Assembly: GCA_003640385.1 (NCBI GenBank)
Contig: RCAB01000291.1
Span: 17,224 to 81,223, forward strand
DNA: 64,000 bases
Direction of reading: 5' to 3'
Origin: Setaria digitata
Lineage: Eukaryota > Nematoda > Chromadorea > Rhabditida > Setariidae
In this document: positions 25,960-37,590 of the stretch, piece by piece
Numbering within the stretch: position 1 is the first letter of the stretch
How the letters are laid out: every line of letters begins with the position of its first letter
Program-made: the position numbers and the translations under genes
The notes under the pieces: generated by a model
What the model was told of the DNA's origin: nothing
The model's database searches: none
Seen by the model: only the letters and a program-made list of their open reading frames with translations

Positions 25960-25961
25960 CT
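25960..25961 (-). promoter_or_regulatory. Candidate spliced-leader trans-splice acceptor for the Na+/H+ exchanger
   Basis: AATTTCAG on the minus strand ends 9 nt before the chosen ATG at 25950. Such a short leader behind a consensus acceptor fits SL trans-splicing. It supports the start, which is also followed directly by the signal segment. Confidence 0.55.
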
Positions 25962-28900
25962 GAAATTGACCGGATGCCGGATAATTTACCCATACCCTCA
26001 AAACAGCAAACGAAGCCGTCAGTTTATGCGAATAAAAACGAAGGACGAAGAAATATAATGTTCTGTTTCATACTATTATTCGTTTTGAAGTTTAGTTGGA
26101 TAAGTTGGGAAAAATAGTTCCATATTGTGACTAGCTAACACTTCGCAGAAAACGTAGCATAAATACTTTAAAATAATCATTATAAGAGGCAAATTAAGCT
26201 CAAAACCTCTCTTTGGCTTCTTATTGAATCTTCTCTAGATTCTAATATCGAAGAATGGCAAAGCGAAAACACCGCACAGTGATTAACAGTAAGCAGGCTC
26301 GTCTATGTACGAATAATACTCAGGAATACAACGTATTTCAAAATTCACTGGAGATGGAACCGATGAATAACGGCTAGATGGCCCTCAATTCAGCGTCCCT
26401 TTCGGGTGATTCATCTTACATGATGCTTACATGAAGTACTTCACGGCTCTGCGAAGGGTCAGGTCAATTCCATCAGCAGTTAGAATGAAAGATGATAGAA
26501 GCCATGTATCTGTTATACATGTTTCACCGGCGATGTTTCTTTTTTTTTTCTCTTAAAATTTGTTCATAGGCAAAATGACTTTGTTTCGAGAAGCTGTGAC
26601 TAAGAAGTGAAGCTTGACAGTTCTTTTCAACTTGGTGATGTATGATCGAAATTGTTACGTGAAGCTACTGTGAAGTGGTTAAAATATTTTTCAGCTAAAA
26701 ACTGAAAAATTTTTTAGGAGGTGGAAAACAGTTCCATTGTTGTTCTCGTTGAAATAGCTGAAAAAAATTATTGAAGCAACGTGAACACTTGAAGGTATTC
26801 AAACTGATGCCGATATATCTTGAAAAATTCTTTACGACAGAAACAATAACTGTGGCAAGACAATTGACGAACTAGTTTCCAAGGAATATCATATCGAAAC
26901 AAACATTTTCCCCGTAAGTTTTGTGCTGCGGAGAGAAATCCCCATTCCTTTCACTTCCCTCTCGACTTTATTTCCCACCTCGGCTTACTTTCCATCAAAT
27001 TACTTCTACAATTTGATGGCTCAAGTTATCTGAAGTTGTTGATGGTATTCATTGCGCTTTGATATTAGACGAAAAGAGCAATAAAATAATAAGAAAATGC
27101 CTAAATTGTATACCTTAAGTGATGGAAGTAAGATAAGAAAGAGTGGATTTCTTGAAAACTGCAAAATACTAACAGCAAGGATGATAAACTGTAAATATTA
27201 TTTGTAACTTTATTTTTGCTTGTACAGTCAACTAACTTCCCTACATTATTTCCTGCACTTTCAAAGTGACACTGTTTTTTGAAAGTCAGCTCAGATTTGA
27301 CGAGATTTCCCAAGTGTTAAACTCAAGCGATACAGTCAATCGGGATGACCATAATCAAGTAAAGTACAAAATAGAAAGTAATTCCGCACGGTTGCTGCCA
27401 CTCAAGATTATTCAGGACCAAATCTATCTCTTGATAAAACTTTCTCTTTTTCACACACACACTTATGTACATAAACACGAACAAAGCATTTTACATAAAT
27501 ATGCAGTGAAATGATTGATAGTTTATGAAGGAATTCACAGACCTACCCAGCAAAGCTGAGAGAGGAAACTTTGCATTTTGGTTGCCACTTACAGTGACGA
27601 AGCTCGCAAAGCGACATCTCACAGCTTGACCTTCTGAAAAGGTTACTCAGAAGGTCACTTATCTTCCAAATATGCAGCTACTCTCTGCTTGTTGAATGTT
27701 TTTGATAGTTCACTGTAGTATAATTCAGAATAGCTTATTGCTTCAACTTCTCAAATACATAGCTCACCTTTGTATCATCTAAAAAAATTCAGAACTGGAA
27801 GAATTATGCGGACTTTTTGATTTCCCTTCTAATATTTCTGAATAAATATCAACTTGTTTCCTGCTTTTCCATGATTATCCACTGTTTCATTGTTTCTTCA
27901 AACTTTATAATCTAGAGATCTGAAGTATTACAATCACTTCACTGTTTTTGAATGGATACACACACACACACTTTCTCTAATTGACCTTCGTGAAATCTAC
28001 GTTTGCCAGAAAGAGTTAATTTAGCTGGTGGAACATAGTTACAATAAACCTGTCAAGATCGGAAAAATGCAAGGTGAACAATCTGCTCGCTATGCTACAA
28101 AAAAGGTTTGATTAGCAGAGGAGTAGAAGGCAGTGGCACAGAGTTTTGCTTTTATCAGAAATGCCAGAAAAACATACACAGAATTGTTGTTCGTAATGAT
28201 CGACGGCCTTCAACATGCAAATCATTTTTTTTGCGAAAATTTATATAAAGGTCAACAAATAAATGCTGTAGCTTTCTGGGACATCCAGTGCCTTCATCAA
28301 TAAGCAATTCACAGTTAAGCGACAAGAAGTAAAAGGGTAGCAGCAAGTTCATGCAGTGGCTCCTTTCGTTGATCTTGTTATTTCACAACTTTTTTTCTGC
28401 GAACTATTGATTGACACTACATGGAAGAGTTCTTGTGAAAAAAAAGAAGAAAGAGAACTAGTAAATTACGATTAAACATGCCAAAATTCGAAAGATAATC
28501 GTAAAAAAAAAAAATTCCAATTCTTGTGGACAAGTGGAAAGAAAAGCTGAGAACATGCGTAACTGTAATATAAGGATCTGAAATTAAAGTTATAAACAGA
28601 AGGGTTTCTATTCAGCTAAGGAAATCATATTAATTGTAGTCGAAGTATCGGTGTTCAATTGGTGGCACACATTTCATATCGTTTTGTTTTCCTAGGGAAA
28701 GTGGTTGAATATACACTAAATTCATAAGTTGAAATCTGAGGAGGTATGATTTAGACTTTGTTGGTTCCCCGTGAAAAACATAACTCATAAAATCTTAACA
28801 AGTTTATAACTCATTAATAGCTGAATTGATGAATCCTCTCTGAACTTATTTAAGTTTAAATTACTGCGATCTGATGCAAATTAGTATCTGATACAGGAAA

Positions 28901-29203
28901 AGGTCAGTATTTGAAAACACGTTATAGGCGATATTTTACTCATTTCAGAACATTTGGCAACACATACTTGTTTTCTGAATTCTTGGCCTTTTTAACAACA
29001 CCTACTATAAGAAAAAGAAAACCGTCCAATCAGAATTCCTGTTTAAAAATCTCTTCACAGATCGCGATCGCAAAATCATAAGAAACATGAGCCTTACTTA
29101 ACAAAATCAGCGTGTTTACCATCAATTACTTCATTATTAATTTGTATAATGCTGCTCTCTGAGCCCACAAAAAATTTACTTTTATTTCTGTGGAGAATGA
29201 TAG

Positions 29204-29267
29204 AGTGAACGAATATTTGAATAATTTCAGTAATTAGTGAACGAATATTTTGATAATTTCAGTAATC
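29204..29267. repeat. Tandem duplication of a 32-bp unit
   Basis: The unit begins AGTGAACGAATATTTGA and ends TTTCAGTAATT. It occurs twice head to tail at 29204-29235 and 29236-29267, with very few mismatches. It looks like a recent local duplication. Confidence 0.85.
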
Positions 29268-30467
29268 TTTTCAACGAAGTTTTCATTGCTCTCTTCAAAA
29301 TATTTATTTCAATAATTTTTTCATAGTGTAGAATACAACCGAAACTAAAGCTCTCAGCCAGCATCTATCGTGGCCAGCAACATTTTGTAACTTTCATATT
29401 ACTACAGTTCTAGCCTGGCGATGTTAGTCATCCATCTAATCGGGACAATTGCATATTCTATACACAAATGATGCAACAAGGATAATTAACTTTTCCCTCA
29501 ATTAAAATGGTTTTTGAAACTGAAGCAAAAAAAAAAAAATTCTCTAGGTTTTTAAGTAAGCTTAAGATTAATTTTCAATTGTCCTACTATCCTATATTAG
29601 TTAGTTCCAAAAACTGAAGTTGCAAGTTACCACATATATAAACAGTGCTGTGCTATAGTCTCTAGAAAAATGTACGTATCTAAAATGAAGCAGAAGAGTA
29701 ACATTTTCACAGAGATAAATTTAATTCTGAATTCTTTAGCAAAAGAATAAAATGTATAGTTGCTGCAGAGATATCTCACAAGACAGTACTGTACATCAAA
29801 TGAATCACTTAAATGATAGGAAGTAACGAAAAAGCGCAAAAACAGTACTACTTTCTACAGAAGGCAACAAATTTCGGATGATCTTTCGTTCGTGCTGTTT
29901 TGGTTAATAATGATTCTTGAAATGAAGTTTTGGTTAACCAAACTCGAAAAAGAGAATTGGCAGGAGGTTAAGGAAGTCTAAGTGATTCAAGGTGTATCAA
30001 ATTCAATACTTAAATATGAGATCACCTAACAGTAACTTCGTGCATTAGGACAGATTTCCATGTTATACTTAACAGTGAGTCTTTGTTTAGAGTTGAGGTT
30101 CATATATGGGAGTAAAGCTAGTTAAAAATGAGAAACACAGGTAACAATGAAGTGTGATCAAGAGAGAGGGAGAGAATTGACGAAGTAAAGGATGAAGAAA
30201 TAAGCTTGAGGCAGCCGTGAGCCATCAGTGGAAACCACTAAATCACTGACAAATTCGGTTCGATGAATGCTGTTGTAGCGATGCGAAATAAAATGACAAC
30301 GAAAGAGACACAACGGTTACTCATAAATGACATTTATCTTGTGATATAGCACTACAATGGAGATCACATAGGAGAAACTGTATAAACAAACATAATTTCA
30401 ACTGAACTGACATAGTCAGGTGATGATTAAATAGGTGCTGCAATATATGGCTGTCATTTTGGAAGGG

Positions 30468-30833
30468 TCAAAAAGCTGAACGGAACTTTAGAAAAATGGT
30501 AGATTCTTTATCGTAGACAGAGTAGTGGTTAAGACATTCAGTGACACTCATTACTGAAGTCAGTGAAATATAAGAGGAAATTACAAGCAGACATTTCGGC
30601 CATAAAGCTTGTATAGCACTTAAACTACGAGTAGATGTGTTTGGGGCGAATGTTCCTGAAAAATGACGAAGGTGTTTTGTGGGGAGGACGAAATGGGAGG
30701 AAAGAGGAGAGTGGCACAAAAAACGCCGAATAGCGTATTGTCTCGTATTCTTTCTCCATGCCTCCTCAACTGACAAATTACCCGTCACCGTCAACCAACG
30801 AGAGCCGACCGCCATTTCCTCGCGGCGCATCAT
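30468..30833 (-). other. Unassigned open frame, 121 codons
   Basis: This is the longest open frame outside the recognised genes. It starts MMRREEMAVGSRWLTV, is basic and mixed in composition, and lies in a patch richer in G and C than its surroundings. The opposite strand is also open for 73 codons over part of it (30679-30900). I recognise no domain and see no clear partner exons. It may be chance, a decayed gene or a real lineage-specific gene. Confidence 0.15.
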
Positions 30834-32379
30834 AACAATATTGTTGAGTGCTTCGGAATTCTTCAGGAGACTACTTCAGGTGACTGGAAGGGAAGTCTAA
30901 AACTGACAAACTTCTTTTGAAGAGATGACGGTCCAATGTTCATCGCACAGACGCCACAGACGGATCTAATGAAATGGATTGCGTCAAGTTGACACGACAC
31001 ATGAAGGTACATCATTTGTCTCTTGTTTGACTATTAGTAGTAAGTTTTAGACAGAATTTGCTGGGTGAAGGACATTCAGTAATTTAACTAAAGGCTAACA
31101 GCAAACGCTGCTTAATGCATCACTAGAAATGACTGTGATAGCTGTAGTGATGGGTGGTTGGGTTGTACGGCGTCCCTTACGGGTAGGGGAAGAAGAGACA
31201 GTTATCCAACTGCTGTAGACTTATAAAATTATTTGACAGTTCATTCGCCAGTTTAAATGAATAGTTTGATTAACGCCGAAAATGTCAATTCTTTTGTATC
31301 AATACTTAATATTCCTGAAAACGGATGGACTTTCAAAGCATTCATTGGAAACAGTTTTTTTTTTTTTTGGATTTTGGAAACAAAACGGTCAGGCAACCAG
31401 AGCAGTGTTATAAAAAGTAATGGTTGCTTGTAGAATTCTGGGTTCATAAATAATACACTTGCATGAAGTGATAATATTTAAAAAAAAAGTAATTGATGGG
31501 AAAGGGATACGGTCCCTAATATTTCTTTTTAGTTGCGCATCGTCAACTAGATAGCCATCGCAATTTGAAACGAAGTAATAGAGTTGTAATTAAAGCTAAG
31601 GAAACAGTATTTGTAAAAGCTTTCACAAAAGCTTTCGCTTCACTGAAGAAGACGATAGAAAAGGAAATAATTCATTCGAAAAAGGAAAGTTTGACTTCAT
31701 TTCGTGATTTAAAGTTAAGATCATCCATTAAAGTCTGTGATTTCTCACTTTAATTGCTAATATCTTTCATTGCTACTGTCTAGCACAAAACTTTGCATTA
31801 CGCAATAGATTACCTAAGCGGGATGTCCTCCCCAGTAGTAATTTCCTTAGACATTTCTTAGTTTTAAATACCCACTTCAAATAAATGCTAGCATCACGGT
31901 TGCGAACTGAATTGATTAAAACATCATTAATTCTAACTGGCTCAATTTCGAGAGCGTCACATTTATATACTTAAGATTAAGTCAACGGCCGATCCGATCC
32001 TTCAGTTCAAACAGATCACGTGGAAGCCATAGTCGCTACTAGTTTGTTATTTCAGGAGTGAAGACTGAACTAGGTAAGGAAGGATAAGTGAACGGAGGGA
32101 ACGCAAAGGCGAGTGCTTCTTCCGGCTATGGCTGCACAAGTGCAAATGATGCATTATTTATGCGTCCTGGTCTTTGGTCAACTGTGCAGTAAATCTTAAG
32201 TGATGAATTATAATTATATGATGACTGAAAGTAGTCTGAGGAGAAATTTGCTAAGAGCGCTTTCTTTCGTGGAGAATTACAGTAAATTATTTTGCCAGAG
32301 AGAACTGAATAACTTGAAAAGAGTTACTGAATGTACTGTGCAGAATAAAATCGTTCATAACGCCCTCGCAACAAAAGGA

Positions 32380-32702
32380 ATGTCAGGCAGTCGGAGGAAA
32401 AACCTGGTCTTTCTCTTGCTAAACATATTTTTATGTGTATCTGTGCATGAAAGGTAATAAATACCTGCTGTAACGGCCAAGCAGAACTTGGCACATTATG
32501 GAAGCTTTATAGAAATGCCCAAAAAAAAGTTAGCATTGTTTAACCTCTGAGAAAGAGTGGAAGGAATCTCAGTCAGCTTTTCCATCCGTGTCCCTCCAGC
32601 TGCAACATTTCATTTAGAAAGGAAATTGACTTACTTCTAAACAGAGTAGTAAACAAAACGACAAAAGTACGACGGACGGAAGGATCAATAGAATCAACAT
32701 GA
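32380..32702 (+). CDS. Candidate small secreted protein, two exons
   Basis: The proposed exons are 32380-32453 and 32573-32702, separated by a 119-bp GT-AG intron, giving 67 residues. The first exon encodes a compact signal-peptide-like start, MSGSRRKNLVFLLLNIFLCV, and ends at a good donor (AAAG/GTAATA). The second exon joins in phase and starts QLFHPCPSSCNISFRKEI, which has two cysteines and potential N-glycosylation sites NIS and NKT, then becomes basic and ends at TGA. The frame is open upstream to an ATG at 32200, so an 85-residue first exon is also possible. No family was recognised. The support is only signal peptide, splice sites and phase, so this is a hypothesis. Confidence 0.3.
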
Positions 32703-34055
32703 ATATGATGAGTGAGCTGCTTGATGAAGTATGCATGTCGTGGTTTCATCCAACCTTCAGAAGCACATAATAATGTAGATTTGGGTACATGAAATCATCG
32801 ATTAAATTGTCAACGGTTTGCTGAAGTATTTTACATAGTTTACCACCTGAAACTTCTCGTGTTACGTGGGATGAAAGGAGAATCAGGGAAATCTAGTCCT
32901 CCTCACATCCATCTAATTAAGAACACTTCTTTTTAGAAAAACCTAATAATGTAAAGTAGAATGCAAAAAGAGATCCGCTAACGAGTGATGGGAGATGTTT
33001 AATGGAAGTTGAGAGCGCAAGGTATGAGCGTAGTGGTTGTCAAAGAGCAAATTGTACTGGATGAAATAATTCAATAACTTAGAAAAACTGTTAAAATTGA
33101 AATTTTCTGGGATTCCTTTTTTGTCGAAATTGTTTGTGACATAAACCAAACAGCAAACAAATTCTTCTCGAACCATTTTAATAAAGTTGTAAATACATTA
33201 AAATATCTGAAAAACATTTAAAAATTTAATTAGTTGAGAACCGTTACGCTGTGCTTCGTCTCTTCAATTTTTTAGATTATCTACTGGATTAGCTGGATGC
33301 TGAAGCTGGCAAGATAGCGACACGTTTGATTAATAGTTGTGATTCAGTGGATAATATCTTTTGATAAAGAAGAGGCGTTTTTGTGTTGGCAAATGTATGT
33401 GAAAAATACATTCAAAAAATAAAATTGTCGGAATTGTTTGCATAAAAGCTTAACAGTTTAAGGGAGACTATGTTTAATTTCTTGTCTTATCAGTTATCAG
33501 TGTATCATTGAAGCGTATCACACTTTTTTTACAAACACGACCTAAGATCAATATATTTAAATACTATTCAATATTGATAGTACCATCAAATGAGACACTG
33601 TGGTCAATTTTCTTAATCGGCGCTCCAAGCACTAATTTCTCGTATTTAAATGTTATACTTTTCAAGGACACTAGAGGTACTACAAAATACATGTACTTAA
33701 GAATTGCATTCTCTGCGGGATCGCTAGTGAGAGATCGTGTATCTAGAAAGTTTCATTCACTAAGATCACTGTTAGATGATGACGGAATTTTATTCGTGAT
33801 TTAACGTTTAATAGTCTTTTGCAAGTAACAAAGCTTTTTCGAGTTTGATCACTACACTTAGAATGTTGATAGTTTAAAATGATAGCAAGAATCTTATTGT
33901 AAAAATTTCGATGAACATGATTATGCAGACTTCTTACGAGTTTCTTAATGGTGAAAACTACTTTCAAATTGAATCTTTTCAGTTTCATCCTGGTTTATAA
34001 ATCCAAGCTGAAAATTGACTTTCTGAGATAATCGAATTGAACCGTTTCGTCTTCA
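32703..34055. other. Intergenic stretch upstream of the PLD-like gene
   Basis: AT-rich sequence with short open frames on both strands (32943-33176 -, 33508-33804 +, 33743-33988 -) that lack domains and convincing splice partners. It probably holds the promoter of the downstream gene. Confidence 0.5.
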
Positions 34056-34056
34056 G
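34055..34056 (+). promoter_or_regulatory. Candidate spliced-leader trans-splice acceptor for the PLD-like gene
   Basis: TTTCGTCTTCAG ends here, 32 nt before the chosen ATG at 34089. It is pyrimidine-rich with no upstream coding exon visible, as expected for SL addition. Confidence 0.45.
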
Positions 34057-34083
34057 CACGGCACGAAACAATAATTAACATTT

Positions 34084-34146
34084 ATGAAATGGAAACAAGA
34101 AAAAATCAAACCGCACACGATAATAGCTTTAGCAATAATAACTTGA
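34084..34146 (+). promoter_or_regulatory. Short upstream open frame overlapping the PLD-like start
   Basis: ATG at 34084 opens a 20-codon frame ending in TGA at 34146 and overlaps the main ATG at 34089 in another frame. The main frame is preferred because it continues through the signal anchor and all later exons. The overlap could lower translation or favour leaky scanning. Confidence 0.4.
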
Positions 34147-37100
34147 GGAGGACTGTCAAGGTAATATTAGTTAAATTCCAGACAAATTATTCAATTCAAC
34201 CGAACTGCAAATTGAATTTCAAGCAATGGTATGCATAAACCTCGCACCTTCTAGTCTTTTAGAGTCTTTTATAAAATTTAAATAAAATTATAATAATGCG
34301 GACTTAACTTCATTTAAATCTCTCTTTCTACTTTTGGGATATGACATTTTAGCTTTTGTTCGTTTTGTTGTTGCCAGTAATTGTTTTCGTCAGTTTGCCT
34401 TACAAGGAACTTAACAAAACAATTTCTGGAAATATTTTGGATGAAACACAATGTTCCAAAACGTGCAGGTAAGTATGGATTTCGGAATTCAGGAATTTTT
34501 TCACTACTAATTTCTCAAGAATGCCTAAATGTCAGTTATCTGCATTTCGCTTATTCCAATTGATAACTCAAACAACTTTGGAGTGTTTTTGGGCAATAAG
34601 AGGTTATACCCAGCTTTCGCCATGCTATCTTATTAAACTGCCGATCTAGTCTCGACTTTCAGAATTCTGCTATTTCACTGACTTTATTATTATTTTTTAT
34701 TTTAGTACTGAATCCTAAATTATTTTGTATAAAATTCTCACGCTGACATATTCTATTGATAAAGTTGTCAATCGCTGTAATCTTAGCTATTTTTGTAACC
34801 ATCACTGTTTTTTTTTTTATCAAAATATTTTTAGCTATTTAGAGCATATCTTACTATATCTTATATTTTACTTCGGTCATTTCCACTTAGTTACTAGGAA
34901 TCAATCTTATATTTCCACTCTTTTAAGTTTGTTTCAATTGAGAGATAGACCTTCAAGTGCTGAAATATCCTAATCCTTTTCAGAAATTTTAGTTCGGCAA
35001 ATCTCTTCATATTTTCAAATAATTAAAAAAGATGAGTTCAGGATAAGGATTAATAACCTTTCCAATTTTTTCCAGGATAAGATTCGTACAGAGTACTCCA
35101 GAAAATGTATCTTTCACGACACTTAATTCTTCATATTCCACTTATACTGTGTGGAATTCATTGATAAGCAATTCAAAAAAAGAATTAATTCTTGCAGCTT
35201 ACAAAACAAGTCTTCGTGGAGAGCATGTTTTAAATTACGATTACAGTCAATTATATTCTAATCAGGTAATCAGTTATTATTATTTCGACTTCTGATGATA
35301 ATTTTATACTGAGAATAAGTTAGAATATGAAAAATCCTTCATCTAAAAACTCAGCTTTCTCTTCTTCAATTCAGGTAAACGTGTTGAATGTTATAAGCTC
35401 AATAATTCTTTGTCAGGGAAGTAAAATTCACGATGCTGTGCTGCAAGCAGGCTTAAAACGAAAAGTTCTTATACGAATGATTGAAAATTACCCACCAAAA
35501 GATAAGGGTGACAACGAAGATGGTATCAGCTTCGCTAAATTAGGTTTCTTTTCGATAATATAGCCTGTAAAGGGTACAAGAAAAATTGCAAAATAATCTA
35601 GAAAGAAATTTCATTTTTGAAATAAATGATGACAAATTTAAATAGAAAATAAAATTCTTATGTTGAAACTTTGAAATGTATTATATAAGGCAATAAATTT
35701 TGAGGTATTATTAATAGGCGAACTTTGAACCTGGAAAATTCGCTTGGTGGTGGCAAAATGCATACAAAATTCATCATTAGTGATTCTGAACACTTCTACC
35801 TTGGCTCAGCAAATCTAGATTGGAGATCACTTAACCAAGTACTGTTCCTCAGAAAGTAGTTTCTTACCAAAAGTAACCTTCATATCATTAAATTAAGGGA
35901 CAACCACTGCACCAAATCAATACTTTCTCAAACTTCATTAGTTTATAAAAACGTATTCAACATTTGAATAGAAATTGTTTAAATCATTTTCGAGAATCTA
36001 CACCATATCTGTTTATTGAGAAACTTGAACTGGGAGTTATTGTTGAAAACTGCTCATGTCTGGCGAAAGATTTGTTGAACATATTCGAAAAGTACTGGGA
36101 AGTTGCTGGTAGCAAATATAAGAGCGGTGATGTTGAACATTTGCCAAAATATCCAGAAAGTGATCAGTCAACTGTAGTTTATAATCGGCAACGACCACTT
36201 ACAGTTTCTAGTGCTCATGTTGAAGTTTATATGGCGGTAAGGTATTATATTATATGTGTAGAATCCAATTTTCGAAGATAATTAAACTGTTATCGATTAC
36301 TTTAATTACACTCTAAGTTTATATACTGTATTGGATAGAAAGTTGAAGGATGAAGAAAATGAAGGAGAGCCTATCATCAGATTCTGATTTGAAAGCACTG
36401 AGGAATAGATATCTCTTCAAACACTAATGCATTTAAAGGCATCACCGCGCTCACTGAACGGTTCAGGAAGAGAATGGGATCTGCTAGCAATACTGAATGC
36501 TATCGAAAATGCAAGAAAATTTTTGTATATTGAAGTGATGGACTATTTTCCAATGTTTGTTTATCATTCACCGAGAAGGTAATCATTCAATGAGAGCTGA
36601 TTTTCGGCATTTGAATGCGCTTACATAATCAGCAATTTTTAAAGGTATTGGCCTACCATTGACAATTCTCTTCGAAGAGCAATACTACGAGGTGTTCAAG
36701 TTAAAATTCTTACTGCTGCTATACATTTCCCCGAATACAGTCTGAGATTCCTTAGTTCATTGGAAGTGCTAAACAAAATTAACTATAGCAGCATAGAAGT
36801 GGTTTGTTTCCGCTTGAATCATTTAAAATCACTATAAGAAATTGAATTTTCGATCAACTTTATATATTCTAAAAATATAACCAAGATCCATGTGTCGCTT
36901 CTAAAAAATTGATTAGGATATCATTTCTCTCATTTAGCTTTATTTTTAGGTACTGATTGTTTCTGATAGATGACAGGAACAAAAGCTAAAAATTCAATGA
37001 AATATTTAGGATGCAAAGTTCTATTTGTTTTCCAGAAAATTTTCAAAGTTCCAACTGATGTTGACATGCAACACATTATGGTACGCGAACGGCGAATGCA

Positions 37101-37590
37101 CACCAAATTTCTTGTCACTGACACTGTTGCTATCATAGGTCCACTTCTTCTAGTGCTAGTTTATAGAATAGTGTGCCTTAAAAGTATCATTTGATAGTGC
37201 AGCTAATGCCTAGACATTAGGTGATATATTGCAGGGACATCGAATTGGTCTGGTGACTACTTTGATGGAGGTACGACAGGAGTTGCTTTTATTTTAAATC
37301 AAACTAAAGTACCATTGGAAAAACGCTGTTTTGTTGAAGATTTGCGACATATATTTATATCCCATTGGTTAGTATAATCTGAAATCTTATGTTCTTTTTG
37401 TGTCTTAAAATATTTTCTTCTGAGAACAGTGCTCTTGGAATCATTTAAAAATTTTTTTGATTAATAAACGGTAGTTTCCAGGTCGTCAGATTATACGCAT
37501 GATGTTCGAGATTATGAAAGGGACTGTTTGCAAACTAAAACCGGAAGTTATTGTGAAGCAGAGAAAGATTTATCACTTCTAGAACTATAA
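34089..37590 (+). CDS. PLD3/PLD4-like phospholipase D family protein, complete
   Basis: Eleven exons join in phase: 34089-34160, 34353-34468, 35076-35265, 35417-35543, 35705-35838, 36021-36236, 36439-36578, 36645-36801, 37036-37138, 37235-37367 and 37482-37590, giving 498 residues against 490 for human PLD3. A short cytoplasmic start is followed by one signal-anchor segment (about residues 25-41, [17 protein letters not shown]), so this is a type II membrane protein. The first HKD motif is MHTKFIISD (H188, K190, D195), followed by [12 protein letters not shown]. The second is MHTKFLVTD (H406, K408, D413), followed by [11 protein letters not shown]. Both catalytic sets are intact. Other PLD3 hallmarks are [16 protein letters not shown] and [10 protein letters not shown]. 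Mammalian PLD3 and PLD4 are endolysosomal 5' exonucleases with lipid-related roles; substrate here is inferred. An overlapping upstream ATG lies at 34084. Confidence 0.92.

Larger units (their letters stand above)
25962..32379. other. Intergenic stretch with scattered short open frames
   Basis: No gene with recognisable homology was found. Base composition is less AT-rich in parts (about 26250-26500, 30450-30900 and 31980-32160) than in the flanks. Short open frames inspected include 26255-26377 (+, 40 aa), 30468-30833 (-, 121 aa) and 31565-31753 (+). A CA microsatellite lies near 27959-27971 and a 32-bp tandem pair at 29204-29267. Confidence 0.5.

Noticed and set aside
34980..35075. Open stretch starting [11 protein letters not shown] taken as a PLD-like exon
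   Set aside because: It joins neither neighbour in phase; going straight from 34468 to 35076 gives the expected PLD3-like sequence.
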